From: an uncultured Pseudomonadota bacterium
Lineage (GTDB): Bacteria > Myxococcota_A > UBA796 > GCA-2862545
DNA: 64,000 bases
Reading direction: 5' to 3'
Assembly (NCBI GenBank): GCA_913061235.1
Contig: CAJXTB010000002.1
Location: 248,001 to 312,000 of the forward strand
Program-made: the position numbers and the translations under genes
Notes under the pieces: generated by a model
Database searches by the model: none
Told to the model about the DNA's origin: nothing
What the model saw: only the letters and a program-made list of their open reading frames with translations
Shown: one piece after another, positions 51,481 to 62,041 of the stretch
How positions within the stretch are numbered: the stretch's first letter is position 1
Layout of the letters: each line of letters starts with the position of its first letter

Positions 51481-52452
51481 ATGTCCAGTCTTCTTGCTCT
51501 CGCCTGGCTCGTGTCTGGGGCCGCTGTCGCTGCAGACGCTGAAATGCAGTGGTCGTGGGGAGAGGGGGTACATCACCGCTACTACATAGAGAGCGAGGTT
51601 CACCTGCCGGTCCCCATCATGTTGGTGGCGGAGCTGAACACCGAAGCTCGAATGATTGCTGTGCAGACCCAGCTGGTGATTGACTGTACGCAAGCACGCG
51701 AAGGCCGAAAGGACTGGGACCTTGAGTGCGACATCAACGACATCTCGCTGATCGGAGCCGGAATGACCGGCGACCAGGGCAACCTTGCCGTGGTGTTGCA
51801 GGAGATCGACGAGCGTCTCACCAGTGCCCGTCTTCAGGTCACTCTTAAGCGCGACGGCCGAATTGGCGCGGTAGACCTTGAAGACATTGACCGTCGGAAC
51901 CGGCGTCTGTCGCAGAATGCTGAGCATCTCCGCTTGCTCTTGGTCCGAGCGTTGTCCGGGCTCGACTTCCGCTTTGCCAACAACGCAACGGACGAAGGTA
52001 CTGGGTGGCCGCAGTTCGATGGTCAGCTGATGAAAGTGCCCTACAGCCGTGGAAGTCAAGGCTCGGGACAGATGGTGCATAAGGTACGGCGCAAAGAAGG
52101 AAACAACTGGCTCATCGATACCGAGGGGCGTGGCAGTGCCGCACCCGCAAGCGGTCAAGCGTCAGGCGCGCCCAACACCTACATCATGGAGATGACCGCT
52201 GTGGGTCGCTTTGATGTGGAACGGGGTGTCTGGACGCAACGCAAGTGGACCGTCATTGGCGAGCCCACCGCCGGAAGTGCCGTGAATGCAGGCTTTGACG
52301 GTGCCAGCTACTTGCAAGCGGGCAGCTTTGTGTACCTCCCAGAAGGCGAAGCACCTCCAACGCTCAACGAGTCGGGTCAGTCGAACGCGCCAGGTGTTGA
52401 AGGGCCAAGCTCGCTTCAGCAGTGGGTACCTATTCAATCCCTGGGAATGTAG
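51481..52452 (+). CDS. Secreted hypothetical protein
   Basis: The ATG at 51481 has GGAGG eight bases upstream and opens a signal peptide (MSSLLALAWLVSGAAVAADA). The 323-residue product is beta-rich with charged loops (LDFRFANNATDEGTGWPQFD, VHKVRRKEGNNWLIDTEGRG). No family was recognised. It lies just before the Trm112-like gene (52455), which starts 2 bases after its stop. Confidence 0.65.
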   Translation: MSSLLALAWLVSGAAVAADAEMQWSWGEGVHHRYYIESEVHLPVPIMLVAELNTEARMIAVQTQLVIDCTQAREGRKDWDLECDINDISLIGAGMTGDQGNLAVVLQEIDERLTSARLQVTLKRDGRIGAVDLEDIDRRNRRLSQNAEHLRLLLVRALSGLDFRFANNATDEGTGWPQFDGQLMKVPYSRGSQGSGQMVHKVRRKEGNNWLIDTEGRGSAAPASGQASGAPNTYIMEMTAVGRFDVERGVWTQRKWTVIGEPTAGSAVNAGFDGASYLQAGSFVYLPEGEAPPTLNESGQSNAPGVEGPSSLQQWVPIQSLGM

Positions 52453-52454
52453 AG

Positions 52455-52649
52455 ATGACAAGCCGCGCCATTCCTAACCGCGTTCGTGCACTATTGGTCT
52501 GTCCAAGCTGCCGAGGTGAGCTTCGTGACGAGCCTGGTGCCTTGATCTGCGACGCAGAACAGTTGACCTACGCCGTTGTGGATGGTGTTCCGCACTTGGT
52601 GAAAGAGCTCGCCAAGCGCTACCGCGGCTCGAAGAGTGGTCGCGCATGA
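52455..52649 (+). CDS. Trm112/UPF0434-like zinc-ribbon protein
   Basis: The 64-residue product has CPSCRGEL and later LICDAEQLTYAVVDGVPHLV, the pattern of the Trm112/UPF0434 family. Trm112 proteins activate several methyltransferases by binding them; the bacterial copies are less well studied. One of the usual cysteines appears as the single C of LICDA. It overlaps the RNHCP gene by four bases (ATGA). Confidence 0.75.
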   Translation: MTSRAIPNRVRALLVCPSCRGELRDEPGALICDAEQLTYAVVDGVPHLVKELAKRYRGSKSGRA

Positions 52650-53185
52650 CCCGTGAAGTGGAAGACCTGTTGAAGCGGGCACGAGGGGCACGAGGTCGCC
52701 TCAAGAGGGAAGCCGCGTGGCTCAACACGCAGTCGCCGGAGTTCGTTCAGGCTGTCGTGGACTACAGCCGAAAGCGAGGCATTGACCTGCCGGAAGATGT
52801 CGACACGTGGTCCTCCAAGAAGCTTCTTCGGGCCTGTCTCAATCGTAGTGTTGCTGCGCAGGTGCGCTTAAATCCCATTGTTCGGGACGAGTCGTTCGAC
52901 TGCACCCATTGTGGAGCCGCAGTTCCCATTCACGGTCGAACAGCTCGGGACCACTGCCCATATTGCCTGCGCTCCCTACACGTAGATGATGTACCCGGAG
53001 ACCGTGCATCGGACTGCGGTGGATTGCTCGACCCAACATCGTGCGAGAGCAAGAGCGGGGGGTGGATGATTCGCTACCGCTGCCGTACCTGTGGTGCAGA
53101 GAAGACAAACCGCGCGTTGTTGGATGGAGACCCGGCAGATGACGTCCGCGTACTCGCGAAGCTGTCGTCGGGAACAGCAGTTTGA
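52646..53185 (+). CDS. RNHCP-domain protein
   Basis: The 179-residue product has a C-terminal zinc-finger region with CTHCGAA, RDHCPYCLRSLHVDD, GDRASDCGG and YRCRTCGAEKTNRALLD, matching the RNHCP domain (DHCPxCLxSxHVD followed by GDR). The N-terminal 80 residues are helical and basic. The RNHCP family has no firm function. It is positioned between a Trm112-like protein and TilS, with four-base overlaps on both sides (ATGA, TTGA). Confidence 0.8.
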   Translation: MTREVEDLLKRARGARGRLKREAAWLNTQSPEFVQAVVDYSRKRGIDLPEDVDTWSSKKLLRACLNRSVAAQVRLNPIVRDESFDCTHCGAAVPIHGRTARDHCPYCLRSLHVDDVPGDRASDCGGLLDPTSCESKSGGWMIRYRCRTCGAEKTNRALLDGDPADDVRVLAKLSSGTAV

Positions 53186-54107
53186 GACGGCTTCGTGAGC
53201 ACGTCGTCGCCTACATTCGGACCCATGCGTTGTGGCAGCCGGGCGAACGGGTGGCGCTGGCGGTCAGTGGCGGCCGCGACAGCGTCGTACTCCTGGATGT
53301 ATTGGCCGCAACACGTGGCATTCATGGTGCGGTTTTGTCGGTGGTTACCGTCGACCATGGCACCCGGTCTGGCTCGGCGGATGACGCTGTCTTTGTTGAA
53401 GAGTTGGCCAACTCCTATGGCCTGCCGTGTTCCGTTCACACGGTCGCTCTGGGCCCCAATGCATCGGAACAGGCGTGCCGAGATGCCCGCCAGAGCGCGT
53501 TCTTGACGCTCGACGTGGACTGGGTGGCAACAGGCCATCATGCGCGCGACCACGCTGAGACCTTGCTCATTCGTTTGCTGCGCGGAACCGGTCCACGCGG
53601 ACTTGGCGGGCTGCGGCCGAAGCGTGACCACTTGGTACGGCCTCTTCTGGACGTTCCTCATGAGGACGTTGCTCACTACGCGAATCAGGCCAAGCTCGCT
53701 TTTCGCGAGGACCCAACCAACGTCTCGCCGGCCTTTCTTCGCAACCGAGTTCGCCACGAGCTGTTGCCGCTTCTCGAGTCTCTTCGGCCAGGAAGTGTGG
53801 CTGCTGTCGCGCGGACTGCGCGATTGGCGTCTGAAGAGTCGGAGTGGCTTGACGCCTTAGTAGACGACGTTGACGATGTGTGGTCGTGCGAGTTCTTGGG
53901 CCACGGGCCCATGCCTGCGGTTCGGCGTGCAGTGTTGAAGCATGAGCCATCTCTGCGACACGTTCACGTGGACGCTATACGCGCCCTGGCGCAGCGTGGT
54001 GTAGGACACATCCAGTTGCCCAATGGTCGTCTGGCCATTGCGGATTCTGGCCGTGTGCGCACCTGTACAAAACTGTTGAATTCTTCCTCTCTGGGCACAG
54101 GTGGTGC

Positions 54108-54120
<13 letters not shown>
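53182..54120 (+). CDS. tilS: tRNA(Ile)-lysidine synthase
   Basis: The 312-residue product has the PP-loop SGGRDS (29-34), the ATP-dependent lysidine-forming motif, then VDHGTRSGSADDA, ATGHHARDHAETLLIRLLRG and FREDPTNVSPAFLRNRVRHELLP. The enzyme converts C34 of the AUA-reading tRNA-Ile to lysidine. It is shorter than E. coli TilS (about 430) and appears to lack the C-terminal domains. It begins with a TTG overlapping the TGA of the RNHCP gene, and ends overlapping ftsH by 13 bases. Confidence 0.92.
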
Positions 54121-55934
<1,814 letters not shown>

Positions 55935-55938
55935 GCAA

Positions 55939-55965
55939 GGCGTCGGACGGTCTGAGTCCGTCGCC
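55939..55965 (+). terminator. Hairpin downstream of ftsH
   Basis: GGCGTCGGAC (55939-55948) pairs with GTCCGTCGCC (55956-55965) with one T-T mismatch around a seven-base loop. No T-run follows closely; the tail is AGCTGGTGGGTTTAAG. It may terminate or attenuate ftsH transcription before the 112-base gap to cdaA. Termination is not certain. Confidence 0.4.
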
Positions 55966-56046
55966 AGCTGGTGGGTTTAAGCAGGGTTTGAGCACAGGCT
56001 TACACAACCCTAAGGCCGCGGGGTGATGCGTACGCTATAGCGGCGC

Positions 56047-56847
56047 ATGCCCTCATGGTTGGCCGACAGCGCTTTCGCGACCGCGACATGGGTCGACGTC
56101 TTCGACATCTGCATCTTGGCCTGGCTTATCTACCGCGGCCTGCTGCTGATTCGCGGCACCCGTGCGCTGTTGTCCTTGGTCGGGCTGCTGATTGCCACGC
56201 TTCTGTACGGCATCAGTGGGTATGTTGGGCTCAACGCGCTGCACTGGCTTCTGGACAACCTGTTTGTCTACGCCTTCCTCGGCTTGCTCATCCTGTTTCA
56301 GGAAGACATTCGGCGTGCCCTTGCGCGTGCGGGTGGCGTGTTCACTCGGTCGAGCATGCCGAGTGAGGCTGCCCGCGTAGAGTCCGTCATTCAGGCCGTC
56401 TTCGTCCTGGCAGAGCGCAAGATTGGCGCCATTGTGGTGATGGAGCGCAGCGGCTCACTTGAGGCCTACGTGGAGGGAAGTCAGCGGCTGGACGCACGCA
56501 TCTCTAGCGAGCTGATTCAGTCTATTTTCCACCCGACAAGCCCCATCCATGACGGGGCCATCGTCATCCGTAACGACCGCATTGTTGCCGCGGGCGTGTT
56601 CCTGCCGCTGTCGCTGTCCAAGGACCTGTCCAAGGCCTTTGGCACGCGACACCGCGCCGCGATTGGCCTGTCCGACGCCACTGACGCACTGGTGCTGGTG
56701 GTCAGCGAAGAGCGGGGAACGGTCACCCTGGTCCAGGACGGAAAGCTGACCGCAATTGTCGACAGCAACGACCTGCGACAAGCCATCTCGGTGGGCCTGG
56801 ACGCCCCAGAGCGCTCCAACGACACACCAGAAGAGACGGCATCATGA
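56047..56847 (+). CDS. cdaA: CdaA diadenylate cyclase
   Basis: The 266-residue protein has three N-terminal membrane helices and a DisA_N cyclase domain with DGA (169-171, in PIHDGAIVI) and RHR (201-203, in GTRHRAAIGLS), the two motifs that condense two ATP into c-di-AMP. This messenger controls potassium and osmolyte balance and cell-wall homeostasis. It overlaps cdaR by four bases. This gene, the YbbR protein and glmM form the classical cdaA-cdaR-glmM operon. Confidence 0.95.
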   Translation: MPSWLADSAFATATWVDVFDICILAWLIYRGLLLIRGTRALLSLVGLLIATLLYGISGYVGLNALHWLLDNLFVYAFLGLLILFQEDIRRALARAGGVFTRSSMPSEAARVESVIQAVFVLAERKIGAIVVMERSGSLEAYVEGSQRLDARISSELIQSIFHPTSPIHDGAIVIRNDRIVAAGVFLPLSLSKDLSKAFGTRHRAAIGLSDATDALVLVVSEERGTVTLVQDGKLTAIVDSNDLRQAISVGLDAPERSNDTPEETAS

Positions 56848-57797
56848 GCATTGGCCGTCTATTTCGCGTGATTTTCTCGAACCCACACTACAAGTTCGTG
56901 TCCGTGTTGGTGGCCGTCTTGTTGTGGCTGTACGTTCAAGGCCAGCAGTCTGTAGACGGCAGTATTCGCGCCGATATTGTGTGGCAGCTGCCGCCAGGCC
57001 TCGTTGCTACCGAGCCGCTGCCCGTGAAGGTGACCATGTCCGTCACCGGCTCGCGTGCTGCGGTGCGGCGTGTCGAGCGGTCGACGACCTCTGTGCGCAT
57101 TGATCTGTCAGAGCTGGAGACGGGGGCTCACTTGGTCGACACCTCTGCCTACCCGGTGGAGGGTCTTCAGACGCTGACGCTGAACAGCTTGTCGCCGTCA
57201 ACAGTGGCGTTCTCACTCGATGAGCTGACGTCGCGCAAAGTGGTCGTTGACCCTGTCTTGGTCGGTACTCCACGTGAGGGCTATCGTGTGTCCTCTGCCT
57301 TGCCGGACCCGCTTGTGGTGACGGTCCGCGGTGCACAATCAGCGGTACAGGACCGCATTGAAGTGTCGACCCGCCCGATAGACGTCAGCGGTCTACAAAA
57401 CGACGCAGCCCTGCTCGCCGCCTTAGACCTGCCAACCGGCGTCGAGCGCGTAGGTGACGAGGTCCTAGAGGTGTTCGTCACGGTAGAAGCCGAGTCGGAT
57501 TCCCGCCGGTACAGCGATGTCCCTGTGGTGGTTTGGCCGCTGAGCGCCGCGTCTGAGTGGCGTGCTGACCCTGAGTTTGTCACCGTCCAGCTCGAGGGCG
57601 CGTCTTCCGCACTTCGTGGCGTTCGCGGTGAGGACATCCTGGTCTTCGCCCACTTGCCGGAATCACCCGACCGACCTCGCTACACCGTGGCCCTGGGCCC
57701 TGCCGAAGGGCAGCGATTGCGTGTGCTTCATGGTGGCGGTGAGCTGGTTCGGGTCATCGATGTCTCTCCTCAAGCCGTTCGGATAGTGCGACAATGA
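56844..57797 (+). CDS. cdaR: CdaR regulator with YbbR domains
   Basis: The 317-residue product has one N-terminal membrane helix (about 19-34) and three to four YbbR-type domains, recognisable by repeated strands such as RKVVVDPVLVGTPREGYRV and the final DVSPQAVRIVRQ. In Firmicutes CdaR binds CdaA and adjusts its activity. It overlaps both neighbours by four bases (ATGA), consistent with tight co-expression. Confidence 0.9.
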   Translation: MSIGRLFRVIFSNPHYKFVSVLVAVLLWLYVQGQQSVDGSIRADIVWQLPPGLVATEPLPVKVTMSVTGSRAAVRRVERSTTSVRIDLSELETGAHLVDTSAYPVEGLQTLTLNSLSPSTVAFSLDELTSRKVVVDPVLVGTPREGYRVSSALPDPLVVTVRGAQSAVQDRIEVSTRPIDVSGLQNDAALLAALDLPTGVERVGDEVLEVFVTVEAESDSRRYSDVPVVVWPLSAASEWRADPEFVTVQLEGASSALRGVRGEDILVFAHLPESPDRPRYTVALGPAEGQRLRVLHGGGELVRVIDVSPQAVRIVRQ

Positions 57798-59068
57798 AGT
57801 TTGGAACAGATGGTGTGCGCGGTCCTGCAGGTGTGTGGCCAATCGATGAAGCCGGTGCTGCGCGCATTGGTGCTGCAGCAACGCGTCTAGGCGGGCAGGG
57901 CGCTCGTGTGGTTGTCGCCCGGGACACACGTCCGTCGGGTCCGGGTCTGATGGCAGCGGTCTGTGCGGCCATCCAAGCGAGTGGTGGACAGGCTCTTGAT
58001 GCCGGCGTCTTGCCAACTCCTGCTGTTTCGTTGGCCGTTCAGCGTGGCCTCGCCGACGTTGGCGTCATGATCACTGCGTCCCACAATGACGCGCCGGACA
58101 ATGGCTTCAAGCTGTTCACCGTTGGTGGACGCAAGCTGACCGCGGACGAGACCGCACAGGTCGAGACGTGGTTGGTTCAGCCCTTGGTTCCGGCCGACGG
58201 TGGCTCGGTCTCTCCAGCTCCCCAAGTGCGTGAGCAGTACCTGTCGGCGCTGAAGGATGCGCTGGACGTTGACCTTAGCGGCAAGAGCATCGCTGTCGAC
58301 ATGGCCAATGGAGCGGCCATGGCGCTCGCCGGGGACCTCGCCTCACTGTGTGGTGCGACCGTCGTACAGGTGGCTGCTGGAGACGGACCGATCAACGCTG
58401 GCTGTGGTGCCGTGCATCCCGAACGCCTAGCCGAGACGGTTCGCCTGCAAGAGCTCGATGGCGGATTTGCCGTAGACGGTGATGCAGACCGCTGCACGCT
58501 CGTCACTGAACAAGGCGAGGTCGTTCCAGGAGATGCGTTGATCTTGCGCCTGGCTCAAGCACGTCAGGTGACGGGCCTTGCGGTGACCGTGATGAGCAAT
58601 GCGGCGCTCGAGTCACAGCTTCCTGGCGTACAAGTGGTACGGACTCCTGTGGGTGACAAACACCTTCAACGAGCCATGGCCAGCCAGGGGCTGCCCCTCG
58701 GCGGCGAAGAGTCTGGGCATGTGTTGTTTGACGACTGGCCAGGTGGAGACGGCCTATTGACGGGCTTTCGCGCGCTGGCTGCATGCTTTGCGGGTGCCGA
58801 CACGGTCTCGCAGGCCATGGCCTCGTATGTCGCTTTCCCGCGAGACTTGAGCAAGCTCACTGTGGGTAACAAGCCACCTCTGGCCGAGGTCGAGGGGCTC
58901 ACAAAGATGCTGGCGCAGTGGGAGTCGGAGCTCAACGGCGGACGGGTGTTCATCCGCTATAGCGGAACCGAGTCTGTGGTCCGAATTCTCGTTGAAGGCC
59001 CGGAAGACGACGCTGTTCAGCGCATCGCACATGCCTCGCGGGAGTGGTTGGCGCAGGCGCTCGCATGA
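57794..59068 (+). CDS. glmM: Phosphoglucosamine mutase
   Basis: The 424-residue product has the phosphoserine loop TASHND (94-99, S96), the metal loop DGDADRC, and the substrate loop GGEESGH, with GTDGVRG at the start. It interconverts glucosamine-6-phosphate and glucosamine-1-phosphate for peptidoglycan and LPS precursors. In other bacteria GlmM binds CdaA and inhibits it. It is about 20 residues shorter than E. coli GlmM. It overlaps both neighbours by four bases. Confidence 0.95.
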   Translation: MKFGTDGVRGPAGVWPIDEAGAARIGAAATRLGGQGARVVVARDTRPSGPGLMAAVCAAIQASGGQALDAGVLPTPAVSLAVQRGLADVGVMITASHNDAPDNGFKLFTVGGRKLTADETAQVETWLVQPLVPADGGSVSPAPQVREQYLSALKDALDVDLSGKSIAVDMANGAAMALAGDLASLCGATVVQVAAGDGPINAGCGAVHPERLAETVRLQELDGGFAVDGDADRCTLVTEQGEVVPGDALILRLAQARQVTGLAVTVMSNAALESQLPGVQVVRTPVGDKHLQRAMASQGLPLGGEESGHVLFDDWPGGDGLLTGFRALAACFAGADTVSQAMASYVAFPRDLSKLTVGNKPPLAEVEGLTKMLAQWESELNGGRVFIRYSGTESVVRILVEGPEDDAVQRIAHASREWLAQALA

Positions 59069-60516
59069 TTCCGTTAGCGACTGCAGAGCAGACCCGTTCC
59101 CTCGACCGCTACGCCGCGGAAGTACTGGGACTGTCGGGCTCGGTGCTGATGGAGGTGGCGTCGCTTCGGGTCGCAGAAGCGGTGCGTGAACGCTTGTGTG
59201 CGAAGGGTCGGGTGGCGGTTGTCACAGGTCCCGGAAACAACGGTGGAGACGGCTGGGGCGCCGCTCGCTGGCTTCACAGCTGGGGCATCGATGTTTGGGT
59301 GTGGCCGGCGCAAGACCCGACGAGTGGGGATGCCGTCGGTCATAGGCGGGCCGCCTTGGCTGCTGGCGTTGTACAGGCTGCCCACGTGGATGCCGACGTC
59401 ATCGTCGATGCACTCTTTGGAACCGGCTTGTCCCGCGACATTACTGGCCTCCTCGCGGACGTCATCCACACCGTCAATGACACTGCGGTCCCAGTGTTGT
59501 CGGTTGATCTGCCCTCTGGACTTCAGGCGGAGACCGGCGCTGTGCTGGGGTGCGCTGTCCGACCCACCTGGACCCTATCTCTCGCAACGGCCAAGCCCGT
59601 TCTGTTCGCTGGACACGGCATCGTGGGAGAGTGGGCCGTCGCTGATCTTGGCCTACGGGGGCTTCCAGTGGCCCGGTTGGGAGATGTTGTGGAGATGATG
59701 GATGTGGCTGAACTCTGGCCCACACGCGCGTCTACGTCACACAAGACACGAAGCGGGCACTTGTTGGTGATTGCGGGCTGTCAGAGCATGGCCGGTGCTG
59801 CGGTGCTGACCTGTCGCGCTGCACTGCGCTCGGGGGTTGGCTTGGTGACGCTGCTGACTCCGTCGTCGTCCCTCATTCGCTTGGTCAGTCTGCCGCCTGA
59901 GGTCATGGTTGAGACCTGTGGCGACGACTCTCTGGGAGACGTCCGCACGGTAGACCTGACGCGGTACAGCGCTATCGCAGCAGGACCTGGGCTCGGAACG
60001 CTCGCAGAGTCTGCGATGAACGGGCTTCGGCACCTGTGGCGGTCGAGCGAACTGCCGGTTGTGTTCGACGCCGACGCACTGATATGCGCCGCGGACGCCG
60101 GACCGGGTCAACGCGTCATGACACCGCACCCAGGCGAGGCATCGCGGATGTTGGGCGTGTCGGTTTCGGACCTTCAAGCAGATCGATTCACCAGTGTGCG
60201 TCAGCTCGCGACCACGGCAACCGCACTCCTGAAAGGTCCTCACACTCTGGTCGCTACACCCGGCCAGCACATCCGTGTCAACCCGACCGGCAACGCGGTC
60301 TTGGGCACAGCAGGCACAGGAGACGTGCTCACTGGCGTGGTTGGTGCGTTGCTCGCGCGTGGACTGTCTGGGCAGGATGCGGCGAGCGCAGGTGCGTTCG
60401 TCCACGGTCTGGCCGCAGACGGACTTCGCTCACGCCGTGCTCAAGGCTGGACAGCCGGCGACGTAGCCGACGCGATTCCAGCCGCCGTGGCATCCCTACA
60501 GGGCGAGGCCTGCTGA
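59065..60516 (+). CDS. nnrD: Bifunctional NAD(P)H-hydrate epimerase/dehydratase
   Basis: The 483-residue protein combines an N-terminal epimerase (NnrE, YjeF_N: VVTGPGNNGGDG, DALFGTG, DLPSGL) and a C-terminal dehydratase (NnrD: VIAGCQSMAGAAVLT, FDADALI, TPHPGEASRMLG, GTAGTGDVLTGVVGALLARG). It repairs hydrated NADH and NADPH. Start ATG 59065 overlaps glmM stop (ATGA). Its last 21 bases overlap a convergent barrel gene. Confidence 0.93.
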   Translation: MIPLATAEQTRSLDRYAAEVLGLSGSVLMEVASLRVAEAVRERLCAKGRVAVVTGPGNNGGDGWGAARWLHSWGIDVWVWPAQDPTSGDAVGHRRAALAAGVVQAAHVDADVIVDALFGTGLSRDITGLLADVIHTVNDTAVPVLSVDLPSGLQAETGAVLGCAVRPTWTLSLATAKPVLFAGHGIVGEWAVADLGLRGLPVARLGDVVEMMDVAELWPTRASTSHKTRSGHLLVIAGCQSMAGAAVLTCRAALRSGVGLVTLLTPSSSLIRLVSLPPEVMVETCGDDSLGDVRTVDLTRYSAIAAGPGLGTLAESAMNGLRHLWRSSELPVVFDADALICAADAGPGQRVMTPHPGEASRMLGVSVSDLQADRFTSVRQLATTATALLKGPHTLVATPGQHIRVNPTGNAVLGTAGTGDVLTGVVGALLARGLSGQDAASAGAFVHGLAADGLRSRRAQGWTAGDVADAIPAAVASLQGEAC

Positions 60517-61275
60517 CAAGAACAGGGTGGCCTCGCGAATGCCCGCTGGACGGTCTGCTGGTGTGGCGCCGGCCCAGGTGGCGATGGGAAACAGGATGCC
60601 ACCGCGCATACGCAGACCAGTGACAATGTCAGCGCGGCCAGCAACGCTCATCTCGATGGGAGTGGTGTCCCAGTACTGCATGTCTAGAGAGCCCGTCACA
60701 CCGAAGCGATTGCCAAGGTCACGGTCGAGCACAGCGCTCGCTCCAGCCCGAACCCAGCGGTCCTGGAATGGGGCGAAGTCCACGCTCTCGTGGATGCCGA
60801 GCGAGCCTTGCAGAAGCAGGGTTGTGCCATTGGTACCGAATCGGCCTTGCCACAACAGGTCCAGGCCTGAACCAGGCCACAGCTCTTCCGGGGAGTTCTG
60901 CCAGGCGTAGGCGCGTTCTCCTGCGGGGAGGTGTACCTTCAGGCCCATGCTGTGGTTGAGACCGAAGTACGGAAGGTCATACCAAGCGGACAGCCCGATG
61001 TTGCCCAGATCGATGTCCTGGCCCAATCCGGTTGGGTAGCTGGCGACAGGGACGCTCGCGCTGATGTGAACTTGGTCGAGAGTCACTCGAGCGCGGGTGG
61101 TCCACACGTTCACACCGCGGTCAGAGCCGACCATGCCCGCGTACTGGACCTCAAGACCCGAGCCGCCGACGGCTTCGACACGTGGGGCTTGAACGGCGTT
61201 GCCGCCAGCGAGATCACCAGCGGAGGCGGTTGCGGCGAACAGAATGGCGGCGAGGCCGATGGTGAGGCGGCTCAT
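60496..61275 (-). CDS. Putative outer-membrane barrel protein
   Basis: The 259-residue product has a signal peptide (MSRLTIGLAAILFAATASAG) and a barrel-like body with repeated amphipathic strands (RARVTLDQVHISASVPVASY, GLNHSMGLKVHLPAGERAYA) and a C-terminal strand ending in GLAL. No named family. It overlaps the lipoprotein gene upstream (ATGA) and nnrD downstream by 21 bases. Confidence 0.65.
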   Translation of the reverse strand: MSRLTIGLAAILFAATASAGDLAGGNAVQAPRVEAVGGSGLEVQYAGMVGSDRGVNVWTTRARVTLDQVHISASVPVASYPTGLGQDIDLGNIGLSAWYDLPYFGLNHSMGLKVHLPAGERAYAWQNSPEELWPGSGLDLLWQGRFGTNGTTLLLQGSLGIHESVDFAPFQDRWVRAGASAVLDRDLGNRFGVTGSLDMQYWDTTPIEMSVAGRADIVTGLRMRGGILFPIATWAGATPADRPAGIREATLFLSAGLAL

Positions 61276-61988
61276 TGGGCACTCCGGTACAAGGCGGCGA
61301 CCAGTTGTTCTGGGGAGTCGGAGCTGATCTCGACAAGCGATGAGTCCGAATCTGACGTGTACAGGCGAGCGAAGTCGGCGTCACCCGCGTCTGTGCACAC
61401 CACGCCTAGGCCGGGGTCACCATCGCTCCGTCCGGGCAGCTCGGGTTCCCACAGTTCCGGATCAATGCGCTCGAACAGGGCACCTGCACTGGCTTCGTCG
61501 TCAAGGTCGAGAGTTAGACCTCGTAGCTCTTGATCATCGGGCGTTCGCGACATCACAAAGCACAGCTGGTTGTCTAGCCGACCTGCTGTCAGTGCGCTCA
61601 GGCTGTCTGATGTGTCGAATATGGCGGCGTCTTCAATGCCTTCGTCTGCTTCGAACTGTGGACCATGTGGCAAGGACTCTGGGACATCAACGGTCCATGC
61701 GTAGCGTGCATTGCGCCGCCAGCGGGTGCTTGGCGTGAAGGTCAACAGAACGCCGTCTGTGGCGACTGTGCCGTCTACGAACCCGTCTGTCTGTAGGTCG
61801 ACAACGCGGATGGCCTGGGGGGTGGGGTAGTCGACAGGCACCGCCAGCAAGGGCGCGCTGACCACCAATGTTCCGTCACGGTCAAAGGCAGACTGGCCAT
61901 CCGCCGGAGAGGCGAACACCGCTCCGGTAGGGGGTTCGGACGTACATGCCGTCAGTGCGACGAACAACAGAGAAAACTTGGCAGACAT
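61272..61988 (-). CDS. Hypothetical lipoprotein
   Basis: The ATG at 61988 gives a signal ending in FVALTAC, a lipobox. The 238-residue mature part is beta-rich with an Ig-like look (RNARYAWTVDVPESLPHGP) and a few cysteines. It overlaps the barrel gene by four bases, so the two are probably one operon. No family was recognised. Confidence 0.65.
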   Translation of the reverse strand: MSAKFSLLFVALTACTSEPPTGAVFASPADGQSAFDRDGTLVVSAPLLAVPVDYPTPQAIRVVDLQTDGFVDGTVATDGVLLTFTPSTRWRRNARYAWTVDVPESLPHGPQFEADEGIEDAAIFDTSDSLSALTAGRLDNQLCFVMSRTPDDQELRGLTLDLDDEASAGALFERIDPELWEPELPGRSDGDPGLGVVCTDAGDADFARLYTSDSDSSLVEISSDSPEQLVAALYRSAQ

Positions 61989-62041
61989 ACACAACCCCGC
62001 GACAGCGGCAGCCTAGCCCGCAACGGGCAGGCATGACAGAT

